A stretch of 64,000 bases of DNA from Tetraselmis striata (lineage: Eukaryota > Chlorophyta > Chlorodendrophyceae > Chlorodendrales > Chlorodendraceae), in the NCBI GenBank assembly GCA_006384855.1, contig VCJN01001679.1, forward strand, positions 62,001 to 126,000. The letters run 5' to 3'. Made by a program: the position numbers and the translations under genes. The notes below the pieces were generated by a model, which searched no databases, was not told where the DNA came from, and worked only from the letters and a program-made list of their open reading frames with translations. Shown here piece by piece: positions 41,512 through 50,972 of the stretch (the first letter of the stretch is position 1; each line of letters begins with the position of its first letter).

Positions 41512-44298
41512 CTACATATCGTCATCTTCGATCACGTAATCCCCTCGGCGCTCTGCCGCCTCTTGCCTCCTCTTCTCCGCCGTTGCACGCTCTGCCCGCT
41601 CCTCTCCCTCGGTCATTGGAAAGGGTAGACCCGGCCACTTCTCGAAGTCATCTGGACGCAGTCTTTGAGTCTCGTCCCATGGCTTCTCTTTAAACCATGA
41701 GGTCATCCTGGATTTCATCCCAGCGATTTGCGTCTTCTGGTTGTCAATGAGGATCGTCTTCAAGTTCCTATGTGTGAACGAGTAGCTCGGATGCATATGG
41801 TCCCACCACACGGAAAAGGCCGCAGCGACCTAGAAAAGGCGTGGCAAACCGCACAAGGCGTTAATTTTTAATGTTGATCCCATTAAGTCACTCACCCGGG
41901 TTGCACCCCTCACGCACCGCGGTTGTCCCGGTTCCGGCTGCGACGTCGACGATTGTTGTCCCGTCTGTTGCCGCCATCTTTAGGTGCTTGGCGAAGAGAG
42001 CGATAGGCTTTTGGTACTTGTTCACCGTCTGTATGTTCTCGTCCTTCAATTTCGCGGTGTCTTTGAAGTGACCCAGCATAATGGATGTAGAGAACCTGGA
42101 AAGGCACAACCGGCTCAGGGAGTGATGATAAATACAAGCCGGCTACTTTACACAAATCTCACCTTCGGGGATCATCGAAACGGATGTTGTCAGCTATAAT
42201 GCTTGGCGGGGGCTTTGTGACGTAGAGGTAGTACTCAGCGTCGTGACGCAGAGAACTCCCCATCTTCATCCCGCAATCCTTGGCCCAAGTCAGGACGTGA
42301 TAGATGAGGTCCTCAGCTTGTTTTTGTACGGCTGTGATTGCGGATCCAAGTTGCTGGTCCGAGAGGTGATGAAGAAATGGCACCCATCAAGAGCAGTGTG
42401 GACGTCAGAAGATCCAGTCAGGATATTCAACTGCCTGCGCGGGGAAAATCGGAAATCAGCCGAATGAAAACACAGCCATCTACGCACCCGGGTTGTGCGG
42501 GGTATCTTGCTTGCCTGGCGAAAGCAAACACGTCGTTGAAGTCGTCCGTGCCCCGCGCAGCATCCTTCGAGTCCCAGGTGTGCGAACCAGCTCCGAAAAG
42601 CGCGTCGGCAATGTAGACTGTGGCCTTTCTGGCACGAACTGCCGACATGGCGTCCGCGACGGCTTGTTTTGTCGCGGGAGCCTTAAGTCCCCCTCCACAA
42701 TGCAAGTCTTGCAAAGCTCCGCGTTCAACCAGACCTTATCATCCTTGTCGACCTCTTCGCCCTTGGACATCACCGGAAGTTCCTCGGCCTGTGCGTATTA
42801 GAAAACAGATTCGGGTTAATAGCTCACAATGAAAATTCAGAAGAGCATTTGTGGTTGCACAAGATCTTAGTTACCTTCATCGATATCCACAGCTTATTAG
42901 AAACATTCGGAGCGGAAACCGCGATAAGCTCCGGAGCACATGCTAGAAGAGCAAACTCTGCGAAGAAGGAGATCACCAAGTCCGGCATATGATTCTTGAT
43001 GCGATACGCCTCACTCCTGATGTTGGTGTTGGTGGCCGCGATATGCTCTCGAACCGGTAGTGGTGTGAGACAATCGGCGGATTTCATGTCCCTCCATCTG
43101 GCAGGAGGGGTCAGCAAGACCATCAAAGGACCGGAGCGATGAGCACCTTTGAACAAATCCCGGAACTTTCCGGGGAAGCCTGTTGGGCCGAGGTCATCAA
43201 CCTTGGCTCGGAACTTGGTGATGGCGTCAAGGCGAGCGGCCGCTTGCTGGTCCGACACTTCGTCTTCCACACCCCATTCGATGATGTGGTCCGAGAGATA
43301 TTTCCCCCAGTTCCTGGCCGGTTCGTCTGGCGTCAGCATTCGGATGGCCTCTATGCCCTTGGCCGTGTCAATGGCATTCATGACCTTGATGCTTGCTCGA
43401 CGCAAGAGATCGCGAAACCTCCAGGTCTCAATCATCGCGAGCCACTCCGCGTTGGTGTGCGTAACAGCCATGGGGTCTTTGTCGCCGGCATGCTTTATGT
43501 CATCCACCAACTCGTAGAGGCTCGGGGTCACATTGTGCTCGCCTTGGATAAGCAGTCCAACCACCAGGTACATTTGGCCCACAGGAAGATCCGCGCTGTC
43601 GCTCTGCTTGGCAAGAGATGGCTCGTCTAGCCATGGCGCATGGGGTCCAAAGCCAACATCCTGGGTCGAAAAACAAACTTCAGTACGGAGAAAGGAATGA
43701 TAGTATTCCATGTGATTAATAGCCATTGGGTTAGGTCACAACTTACATCCATGAGGGCGACTCGGAAGTGAGCTCTGTCTTTGCCGAAGCCATACTTCTT
43801 GTTATCGAGGATTGCATTGATAGGATTCCGAATTGCTTCGTAAACCTTCCTCACTTCCTTCGGGGAGAGTTGCCTGCCATAATTGAGACGCTCTAGTCTA
43901 TCGAGTTCTTGCTGGTAGTACACAAATAGGTCTCCGAGTTTGGTTCTGGCTTCGTCCCATCCTCGAACCCCGAGGTCCACATGGCGGTAGGCTTCAGAAA
44001 TCTGCTCAAGGGGCTCAAAAACACTGCGCAAATCATTTGTCAGAATCTAGCAGCATTAACAAGAAGATAAATTTTCATCATGTACTCAGCTTACCGTTGT
44101 GGGCGCGAGCAGAGGTCAAGCAAATTTGAGAACTCGCTGCTCTTCTCATCTTTAATGCCGATCTTCTCTAGTTCAACATGAAGAACTTCAGACTTCTTGA
44201 ACTCCTTCACGACTCTAATTTGCGGAAGTGCCCTAAAGCCGGGGCGAGTTGCAGCCTGATCTGCATACCAGCTCTCGAAACATATGCGACGGTAGGTT
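41512..44298 (-). pseudogene. Beta-class DNA amino-methyltransferase-like gene (multi-exon, frame-broken)
   Basis: Minus-strand exons by GT/AG and phase: 44298-44095, 44023-43747, 43660-42875, 42788-42488, 42434-42163, about 42096-41896, about 41829-41512. The N-terminal ~420 residues (TYRRICFESWYADQ ... DVGFGPHAPWLDEP ... LTPPARWRDMKSAD) are not recognised. The C-terminal part follows the beta-class N4/N6 order: ATVYIADALFGAGSHTWD in the motif IV position (DPPY replaced by DALF), DGCHFFIT, LTWAKDCGMKMGSSLRHDAE, YYLYVTKPPP, then NKYQKPIALFAKHL and motif I TIVDVAAGTGTTAV. The last exon WFKEKPWDETQRLRPDDFEK is conserved in the 33.7-kb copy. Frameshifts at a G-run near 42690 and within DGCHFFIT break it. 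With motif IV altered, activity is doubtful; a DNA-binding role is an alternative. Confidence 0.6.
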
Positions 44299-44339
44299 CT
44301 GCAAAAACAGTTGCACCGATTTCAAATAAACCGTACGAT

Positions 44340-44735
44340 TATGTACCTCTATGACATACCGTTTCGTCCCGCTTATGACAAACTAATTCGTCCCGCTGAT
44401 GACAGACCGTTTCTTCCCGCTATCGCCATAACGTTTAGTCCCACTGATGCCGGACCGATTTCGTCCCACTGATGACAGAACGTTTCGCACCGCTTATGGC
44501 ATACCGTTTCGTCCCACCGACCACAAAACCATTTGTCCCACATAACTGGCCGATATCGTCCCACTGATGACAGAACGTTTTGTCCCACTGGTGAGAGACG
44601 GTTTTGTCCCACTGATGACATACCGTTTCGTCACACTGATGACAGACCGTTTCGTCCTGCTGATTACAGAAACATTCACCCACTATCGATATAATTATTT
44701 CGACCCACTTTAGACCGAACTTTTTCTGTCTCACT
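44340..44735. repeat. Tandem array of ~24-bp units between the two transposon genes
   Basis: About 15 degenerate units of the form TTTCGTCCCACTGATGACAG followed by ACCG. It fills the space between the 5' side of the minus-strand gene and the first visible plus-strand exon. TGTCCCA/TGGGACA words also occur near both ends of the element and in the intron at 46390-46470. Confidence 0.85.
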
Positions 44736-44775
44736 TATTTGTATACCGACCTATTCTGCCCCTGCCGCTTTGTAG

Positions 44776-47038
44776 ATTTGGCTACCGAGAGCGAAGCGAC
44801 GCTCGCATCGTTCGACACTTTCCGCCGGACTTGGAAGGAAGACTTCCCGGATGTCACCACGCCAAAGGTGAAGCGGTTCAGCCACTGTCCCATTTGCGCG
44901 GCGGGCAAAGCACTCAGAGACCAAGCTCGCGAGATTTGCACAAAGGACATGACGCCAGAGGAACGTCAAGTGCACCGTCAACATCAGCAGCTGGTGAGGC
45001 GTCAGGTCAGAGCTGAGCAGAACGTACACCTCGAGAGAGTGCGCCAGGAACGAAGGGATCTGAACAACGCCGTCTTCCAGTCGCGCCTTGGCCATGGAAA
45101 CTTCTTCTTCTTCGAAATTGATAGCATTGACTCCGCGAAGACCCTGCTGCCTCACCTGGGTTCGCTTCCCCAAGACTGTGAAGCCCGACATGCTCCTCAA
45201 GTACCACCTCACCTGTGTGAAGTACGACGGATACCGCCCGGACGACTTCTACTACTACACCAACACCATCCCCCACGATTCGTCCACGACGTGCACTCTA
45301 ATATGGATCACGATCATGAAGGTGAGCTCGTTAGTCTCCCGATAGATTCGCCGTGGTTGTCCGGTAGCCATGGATTGATGAAATCTGATCTGCGATGCAG
45401 GAAATTCAACACCGTGGTAGAAAGATTCCGTACATCAGAATCCAGATGGACAACACCGTCAGGGAGAACAAGAATAGGAACGTGGCGGCCCTCTGCAATT
45501 GGCTTGTGTCTATCGGCATCTGCGACGTCATTCATTTGGTCTTCCTGCCTATCGGGCACACTCACGAACGGGTTGACTAGATCTTCGGCCGCATCAGTCT
45601 TGCGCTATCTCGCAGCTCCGCCTACCCAATCGAGGCCTTTCTTGACTTGGTGGCGAAGGCATTCTCGCCCACTCCGGAGATTGCTGAGCTCTCATTCTCC
45701 CTCGACTCCTCTGAGTGGTTAAGGCCCCATTTTCAAGACCACATTCAGGACATCAGCAAGCCGCACAAATTTGAGTTCACCCGTGACGACGCCGCCGCGT
45801 CCGGCGGCTCGTTGCGCACCGCCTTGTGGTCCAACACACCGCTTTCTGAGCCCGTGCAGATCTTGAAGAGCGCGCCAACTGGGACGCCCGAGATTCGTAT
45901 GGGCCGGCCCCTTTTGTACGCGCTTTGCGACAAAAGGAAGCCCGACGCGGTGAAGGTCCAGAGGTACTTGGATGACTTCAAGAAGGTCAGGTCGTACATC
46001 ACGGACCTTGCGGTCCAGTGGCACGTCTCCCCAGTCGAGCGCGAGAGCTGGAAGAACCTGCTCGACGACTTGGATGAGATGCAAACTGCTCCTTCGGCAG
46101 CTTTCTCCGGGTTATGGCCGCAGCGGAAGGAGGAAGTTGACGACTTCTTGCGCGAGCACGGGCAGACCGCGCCCGCTGAGGCACGTCACACGATGGCTAC
46201 CAACGCAGACCTCAACAATGCCGAAGCCGCTCGCGTTGAAGCCGAGGTTCGTGCTCAAGTGCTTCAAGATGACAGCACCTTCCGGGGAGTTCATGCCGGC
46301 GCCAAGGAGAGGCTTCATGACAACACATCGCCCAGCGATGCAAAGGGCTCGAACCTCCTTGTCATCGACGTCTCCGATGTGAGTCCCATTGTTTGCCATT
46401 TTTGTCCTTTACGGGACAAAACAATTTGGTTCATCTACCGTGCTTGTTATTTTGTCCCAACTGGGACAGAAATGGCGTGGCGTCTCGCTCGGGACTAACA
46501 TACCTCGCGGCCTTGGCCATCATTAGGTGCATGAGGAAGACAAGTGCCCTGAAACTCTTGGTGATTGGGAGTCGAGATTCGTCATCGGGCTTGTGAAGTC
46601 GCGCGAGACTACCGAAGACACGTTGACCGTGGCTGTATATGAGCCTTTCCATGCGGATGCAAAGGGCAAACCTCTCATGCCCCTATGGTTGTACGCGCAG
46701 ACAAAAGGAGGGAAGAAGCCAGTTGACACAAGTGCCTGACGCTTCCTTGGAAGCTTGTTGAAGCCGTCCCCCTATCGTACGCGAAGGCCATCCACGACGC
46801 GTCGGGAAGTCGCGAGGCGTTCAAGGAAGACGGCACCATGGTCAGAAAGAAGTGGTACGGTAAAAGCGTCCAAGTCGTGAAGACATATGCGCAAACTGGG
46901 TGGCAAATCAGCCAGCCACGAAACAACTGCGTCCACGTCATGTCAACCACCCCAGCGCAACGCAAACCCGGCGGAGTCGTCAAGTTTAACGCAGCCACGA
47001 AGAAGTACTTGCTTGAGTTGGGGATGCTCAACGAATAA
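44776..47038 (+). pseudogene. DUF7869-like probable transposase (multi-exon, frame-broken)
   Basis: Exons: 44776-45321, 45401-46380, 46527-47038. Start: DLATESEATLASFDTFRRTW, then a Cys pair FSHCPICAAG, a charged coiled-coil-like stretch (MTPEERQVHRQHQQL), IDSAKTLLPHLGSLP, YRPDDFYYYTNTIPHDSS, and IQMDNTVRENKNRN with FLPIGHTHERVD. The last pair is the hallmark I associate with DUF7869-type proteins of mobile elements: an Asp-Asn with ENKN, then GHTHE-x-x-D. That D...D layout inside a TIR element suggests a DDE-like transposase, which is inference. Defects: a frame shift near 45170, a TAG right after GHTHERVD (family usually Q, so CAG to TAG), and a shift near 46738. C-terminus LLELGMLNE. Exons 5' of the array are not visible. 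Confidence 0.65.
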
Positions 47039-47293
47039 ACTGTTAGCAACGTCTTGTGGCTAGCCGGTGGATGTAATCATCATTATAAATGTTGATTTGC
47101 CTCACCTTGTCCCATTTTGGACAAAATGCTCCAAAACCAACATTGGATATGCGTCGCGGCTGGCCTGCACACTGATGAATGCTGCACTGCACCCTAGGTC
47201 TACAAACCCAAGCAACACCACCCGTGAGTCTTAAGTACTGATAGTAGACCCGGGAACTAGGGTATAAACAAACCCTACGGTGCAAAATGAATT

Positions 47294-47323
47294 CCACGGT
47301 GCAAAATAGGTTAAATTACTGTT
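47294..47323 (-). repeat. Right terminal inverted repeat of nested transposon
   Basis: Reverse complement begins AACAGTAATTTAACCTATTT, then GCACCGTGG. A second GCACCG word lies just inside (47273-47285). Confidence 0.85.
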
Positions 47324-47327
47324 TGAC

Positions 47328-48814
47328 GCAAATTATTATGGCAGTCGCATTCCCGTTGGCGTTACGTTCGATACCAACGACAATTTGTATTGGATGTCTG
47401 ATAAGGTCTGCTTGCCAACGTCGGATGAAACCCTGCTTAACTTAATTATCCAAGAATTCCACGACGCGGCCGGTCACCCCGATGCATAACGCACGCTCGC
47501 CAACATCTCTAAAACATTCTGGTGGCCCCACATGCGCAAAACCATAAAAATTTACTGCCGCACCTGCCCGACCTGCCAGCGCATTAAAAATTCCACCCAA
47601 CGCCCCATGGGCTCTTTGTCGCCCCTACCCAAAGGCACACGACCCTGGGAAGTTATTTCCATGGACTTTATCACCGGCCTCCCTGCGCAAAATGGCTTCG
47701 ACACTATCGCCACATTTGTCTGCACTTTTACTAAACAAGCCAACTTCATTCCATGCAGTATTCATATAGACGCCCCCCAACTCGCCCGCTTGTTTATCGA
47801 TAACATTTTTCGCCACCACGGCCTTTGCCACACCGTAATATCTGACCGCGACCCCCGCTTCACCTCCACCTTCTGGAAAAATCTGTTCCGATCTTTACGT
47901 ACGAAATTAAATATCAGTTCCTCATACCACCCCTAAACAGACGGACAAACCGAACGTACGCACCGCACCATTGAACAAATCCTCCGCTCTGTCGTGCACC
48001 AAAACCACACGGAATGGCTCCATAATTTGTCTCTCGCCGAATTCAGTTATAACAACGTCTATCACTCCGCAATTAAACGCACCCCGTTCGAGGCATGCTA
48101 CGGCATAACCTGCTTATACCCGCAAACCTCTTGTTTCAACCGGTCGACCCCGCGAATCACATTGATATCGTTCCACGTATACAACATACCCATCCCGTGA
48201 TCACAGAAGAACTAAAACTCGCCGACGCATACCAAGTGGCATATGCCAACCGTAGAACTCGCCCCGACGAATTCACCGAGGGCGACGGAGTGTGGTTTCC
48301 CACACAACACCTCCTGCTTCGCAACCAACGAGTTCGCAAATTCCGCCAACGTTACATCGGCCCGTATCCCGTCGTCCGCAAAATTCCCTCGCATGCCTAG
48401 CAACTTCGCTTGCCCCCAAGCATGGCCTGCCACCCCGTGTTCCACATTTCTCGCCTGCTCCGCTATGAATCCCAGACAATCCCGCCGATAACATACCTGG
48501 CCGCATTGAGCCCCCACAAGACGAATATATCGTCGATGCCATTCGCGACCATCGCATTGACCAACACTCGCCACACCATGCCCGCGGCCCTGCCTTAGTT
48601 TTTCTTGTGCATTGGTCCGGCTACGACGATTCCCACGACTCATGGGAACCCTACGTCAACCTCAAAAATGTCGATATGTTGCATGTCTATGCCCGTAACA
48701 CACCTTCCCTCCGCCTTATGCTTACGCAACCTGATTATCATATCATGTCTGCCAAATACCCCGCCCGCTTCCTTTACGTATCCCGTAAGGCTACCTTTTT
48801 GGGCCGGGATGGAA
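47328..48814 (+). pseudogene. pol C-terminal part: integrase and chromodomain (broken)
   Basis: Inserts the cDNA. HHCC zinc domain: EFHDAAGHPDA, a TAA at 47487, then TFWWPHMRKTIKIYCRTCPT and CQRIKN. Catalytic core: VISMDFITGLP (first D), VISDRDPRFTSTFW (second D), and TDGQTERTHRTIEQ (E). The Gln expected before TDGQTE (HPQTDG) is TAA here. C-terminus: RQRYIGPYPVVRKI, HPVFHISRLLRY, then a chromodomain FLVHWSGYDDSHDSWEPYVN after a frame change. The chromodomain places the element among chromoviruses, which target histone marks. TAA stops and frame changes make it inactive. Confidence 0.9.
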
Positions 48815-49238
48815 TGTTAGGGCTACCACCAAAACCCTGCCTACATACCTATACCCACACACCTATACCGCCATACTCATACCACTCACTCCCTTATACT
48901 AACACAAGAACACGCAACCAAGCTGCCCATCCGCCCATACATATGTTTGCCACATGCTCGCCACATGCTTAACACGTGCCTCCCACATGCTTGCCACATG
49001 CCTGTCACATGCTTGCCACATGCCCGCCACGTGCCATGCTTTCACCAGCCATGACAACCCGATGACCCCCTGATGACAACAAGCCTAGATTGCATACATG
49101 AACCCAAATGCCTACATGCAAACCGACTGCCAAACGGATGGTAGTACAAAGCCGTGTATGCCTTGGCATAATGTAACAATTTCCTTTGCTGCAAACCTTC
49201 TCCTCGTCAATGCTAAAGTCTCTCGCCTAAAGCTTACA
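48815..49238 (+). repeat. 3' LTR
   Basis: 424 bp, TGTTAGGGCTACC ... AAAGCTTACA. It differs from the 5' LTR by scattered substitutions and a few small indels, so the insertion is not brand new. AGCCG follows immediately. Confidence 0.95.
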
Positions 49239-49243
49239 AGCCG

Positions 49244-50972
49244 TGCACGGGGCCCAGGAAGCTGCCCTCGGGCAGTGACCTCGGCGCTAGGAGCGTGGGC
49301 AGGTGGCTGCCGCGCGTCGGGCGATCCGGCAATGGTGTGCTGCACAAGATCGGAGAGCATACGGCCAACGGTGCGGGGGGTGTTTCCCCGCCTTCACCTC
49401 CGAACGCCGCGGACATTCGGGGACATCACTGTTGGCCGTGGCTCAAGGTGGGGGTCGATCATAGTAGCGCGACGCCCGAGCGGCCTCTTTGATGCTTGGC
49501 GGTGGCCGGTGGAGCGCAGCGCTGGAGCATGCTGCGACTTCCGGGGGGGATAATGGCGGGGACATGCGCATATACGGCGCGGTAACGTGATCATCACGGG
49601 TTTTTGGGGCAGGACGAGCGAGTACAGGATGGCGCCCAACTTGTAGCGCCCAACTACGAGCGTAAACCCCATGTATGACTCACGTGCGGTGCACCGCACC
49701 ATCGATGCAACATCCGTACATGTACTTCAACATAACTGGCCAACCCTTTAGAGGGTTGCACGCTATGCGCTTCAATTAAAGCTGGCCTTGTGCCGGCTCG
49801 TGCACTAACCGTAAGACAGCTCGCCCGTTTCGCAAAAACCCTGAGCGGGAATAAAGTTGATGTAAGAAATTTCAAATTTCAAATTACACGACATCCCCGC
49901 TGAGGCAGGGAGGACCAATACTAAGCGGCTTGGAAAAAAAGGGGCGCGCTCGAGCACGCGGAAGGCGTGAAGCTGCATCCGTAATAATCCCAAGGGTTCC
50001 CACAACGGTTGGATAAGCAGGTCCTAAAAGCAATGAACTCGGCTTGGGCAGTGGAGTGCAGCGAGTCAACTCGTTGTACTTCAATTTCGATATTTCAATT
50101 CTAGTCTCTAATTACACTATTCATGTATCCTTGCAGTACCATTAATGTCCATTTATTCTCGGAAAATGCTAAATTTAGTATTTTGGGGCTCAACCGTAAA
50201 ATCGCATTCTAGGCCTTAGTTGCGTTTCGGCCAGGCTACGACGCCCTACCTGGACCACAAGGGTCGGATCTAGCTAGGATAAATCAGTGAGGAGCTCGTG
50301 TTTCCTTTGGGCTGCGAACCGTGGTGGTGTTCCCGGAATATCGGCGCGCAGTGCGCGCCGGTGAGGCCCGATTCGCTACGCAGCATCGGGCAGGTTGATA
50401 ATTACTACGAATTATCGTGTTTATCCCCGAACTTATGACGAAGTTCCATGTCGAAAAACAACATATACGGGTAATATAGTCGCTAGTCATATGGCAACAT
50501 ATTTAACGACTACCCGTACATGAGCTGGCAGCAGAATGCGATATCAGGAAATCACCAAAAAAGAACAATCAGAAAAGTCCTCTACAGCGACTGACAGGCG
50601 CTAGTCATATATATCATCTGTATGTCGTCATCGTTTGGAAGTTGTAAGCCGATCACTCTTCGCAACGGTATTGTAGTGGTCGTTAAGGATCATATTGCCC
50701 AATGATCAAAACGGTATGGTCGCTAGGCGCGCGGCGGCGGGCGCGGTGAGGCAGCATCATCAACAGACGACGTGCGGGGAGGTGAGGGCCGGGGCGTCAC
50801 AGAAAGCAGTCGTCACGGACCAGACGACGATAGTCGCTACCGGGTTTCACATATACAGCTAGTCGCCAGCGAGGGTGAGCAAGTCACGACAATTCCCGCT
50901 GCGACAGCGCGACAGCTGCCCGCACGCTCGGCAGCCAACTCACCCTCACCACTACCCGGCGCGTAGCCCACG
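49244..50972. other. Intergenic stretch before the FYG-repeat gene
   Basis: Holds the second MITE-like copy (50477-50610). AGTCGCTA words occur at 50477 and 50814. The 5' UTR and promoter of the FYG gene presumably lie in the last few hundred bases. No other gene is recognised. Confidence 0.5.
50477..50610 (+). mobile_element. Short MITE-like element, copy 2
   Basis: Begins AGTCGCTAGTCATAT and ends GGCGCTAGTCATAT. The core CTGGCAGCAGAATGCGATAT, ATCACCAAAAAAGAACAATC and CCTCTACAGCGACTG matches 27788-27858 almost base for base. Noncoding. Confidence 0.65.

Larger units (their letters stand above)
41163..47323. mobile_element. DNA transposon with ~30-bp TIRs and methyltransferase-like gene, nested in gypsy pol
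   Basis: 6161 bp. Left end AACGGTAATGCAACCTATTT and right end (reverse complement) AACAGTAATTTAACCTATTT stay matched over about 25 of 30 bases. TGAC is duplicated at 41159-41162 and 47324-47327. Gypsy RNase H ends to its left and the integrase HHCC domain starts just to its right, so the insertion is recent relative to the gypsy. Inside are a minus-strand multi-exon gene (44298-41512), a tandem array, and a plus-strand multi-exon gene (44776-47038). A truncated relative lies at 33.6-34.33 kb. Superfamily not identified. Confidence 0.85.
36499..49238 (+). mobile_element. Ty3/gypsy chromovirus, with a nested DNA transposon
   Basis: Bounded by direct LTRs and flanked by AGCCG on both sides (36494-36498 and 49239-49243). 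Domain order after the 5' LTR: gag with zinc knuckle, a methyltransferase-like ORF, aspartic protease, reverse transcriptase, RNase H, [nested transposon 41163-47323], integrase, chromodomain, polypurine stretch GGGCCGGGATGGAA, 3' LTR. RT before integrase plus a chromodomain defines the Ty3 chromovirus group. Several stops and frameshifts make it non-autonomous now. Without the insert it would be about 6.6 kb. Confidence 0.93.

Noticed and set aside
44373..44734. Repetitive minus-strand frames rich in VGQNRLSPVG-like units
   Set aside because: They are translations of the ~24-bp tandem array; neighbouring exons end or begin outside it.
37234..45582. A variant genetic code in which TAA/TAG mean Gln (known in some green algae)
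   Set aside because: Host genes end at family-consistent positions with TAG or TAA (WDR83, both YccF copies, RimI-like). In-frame TAA/TAG appear only in transposon genes beside frameshifts.
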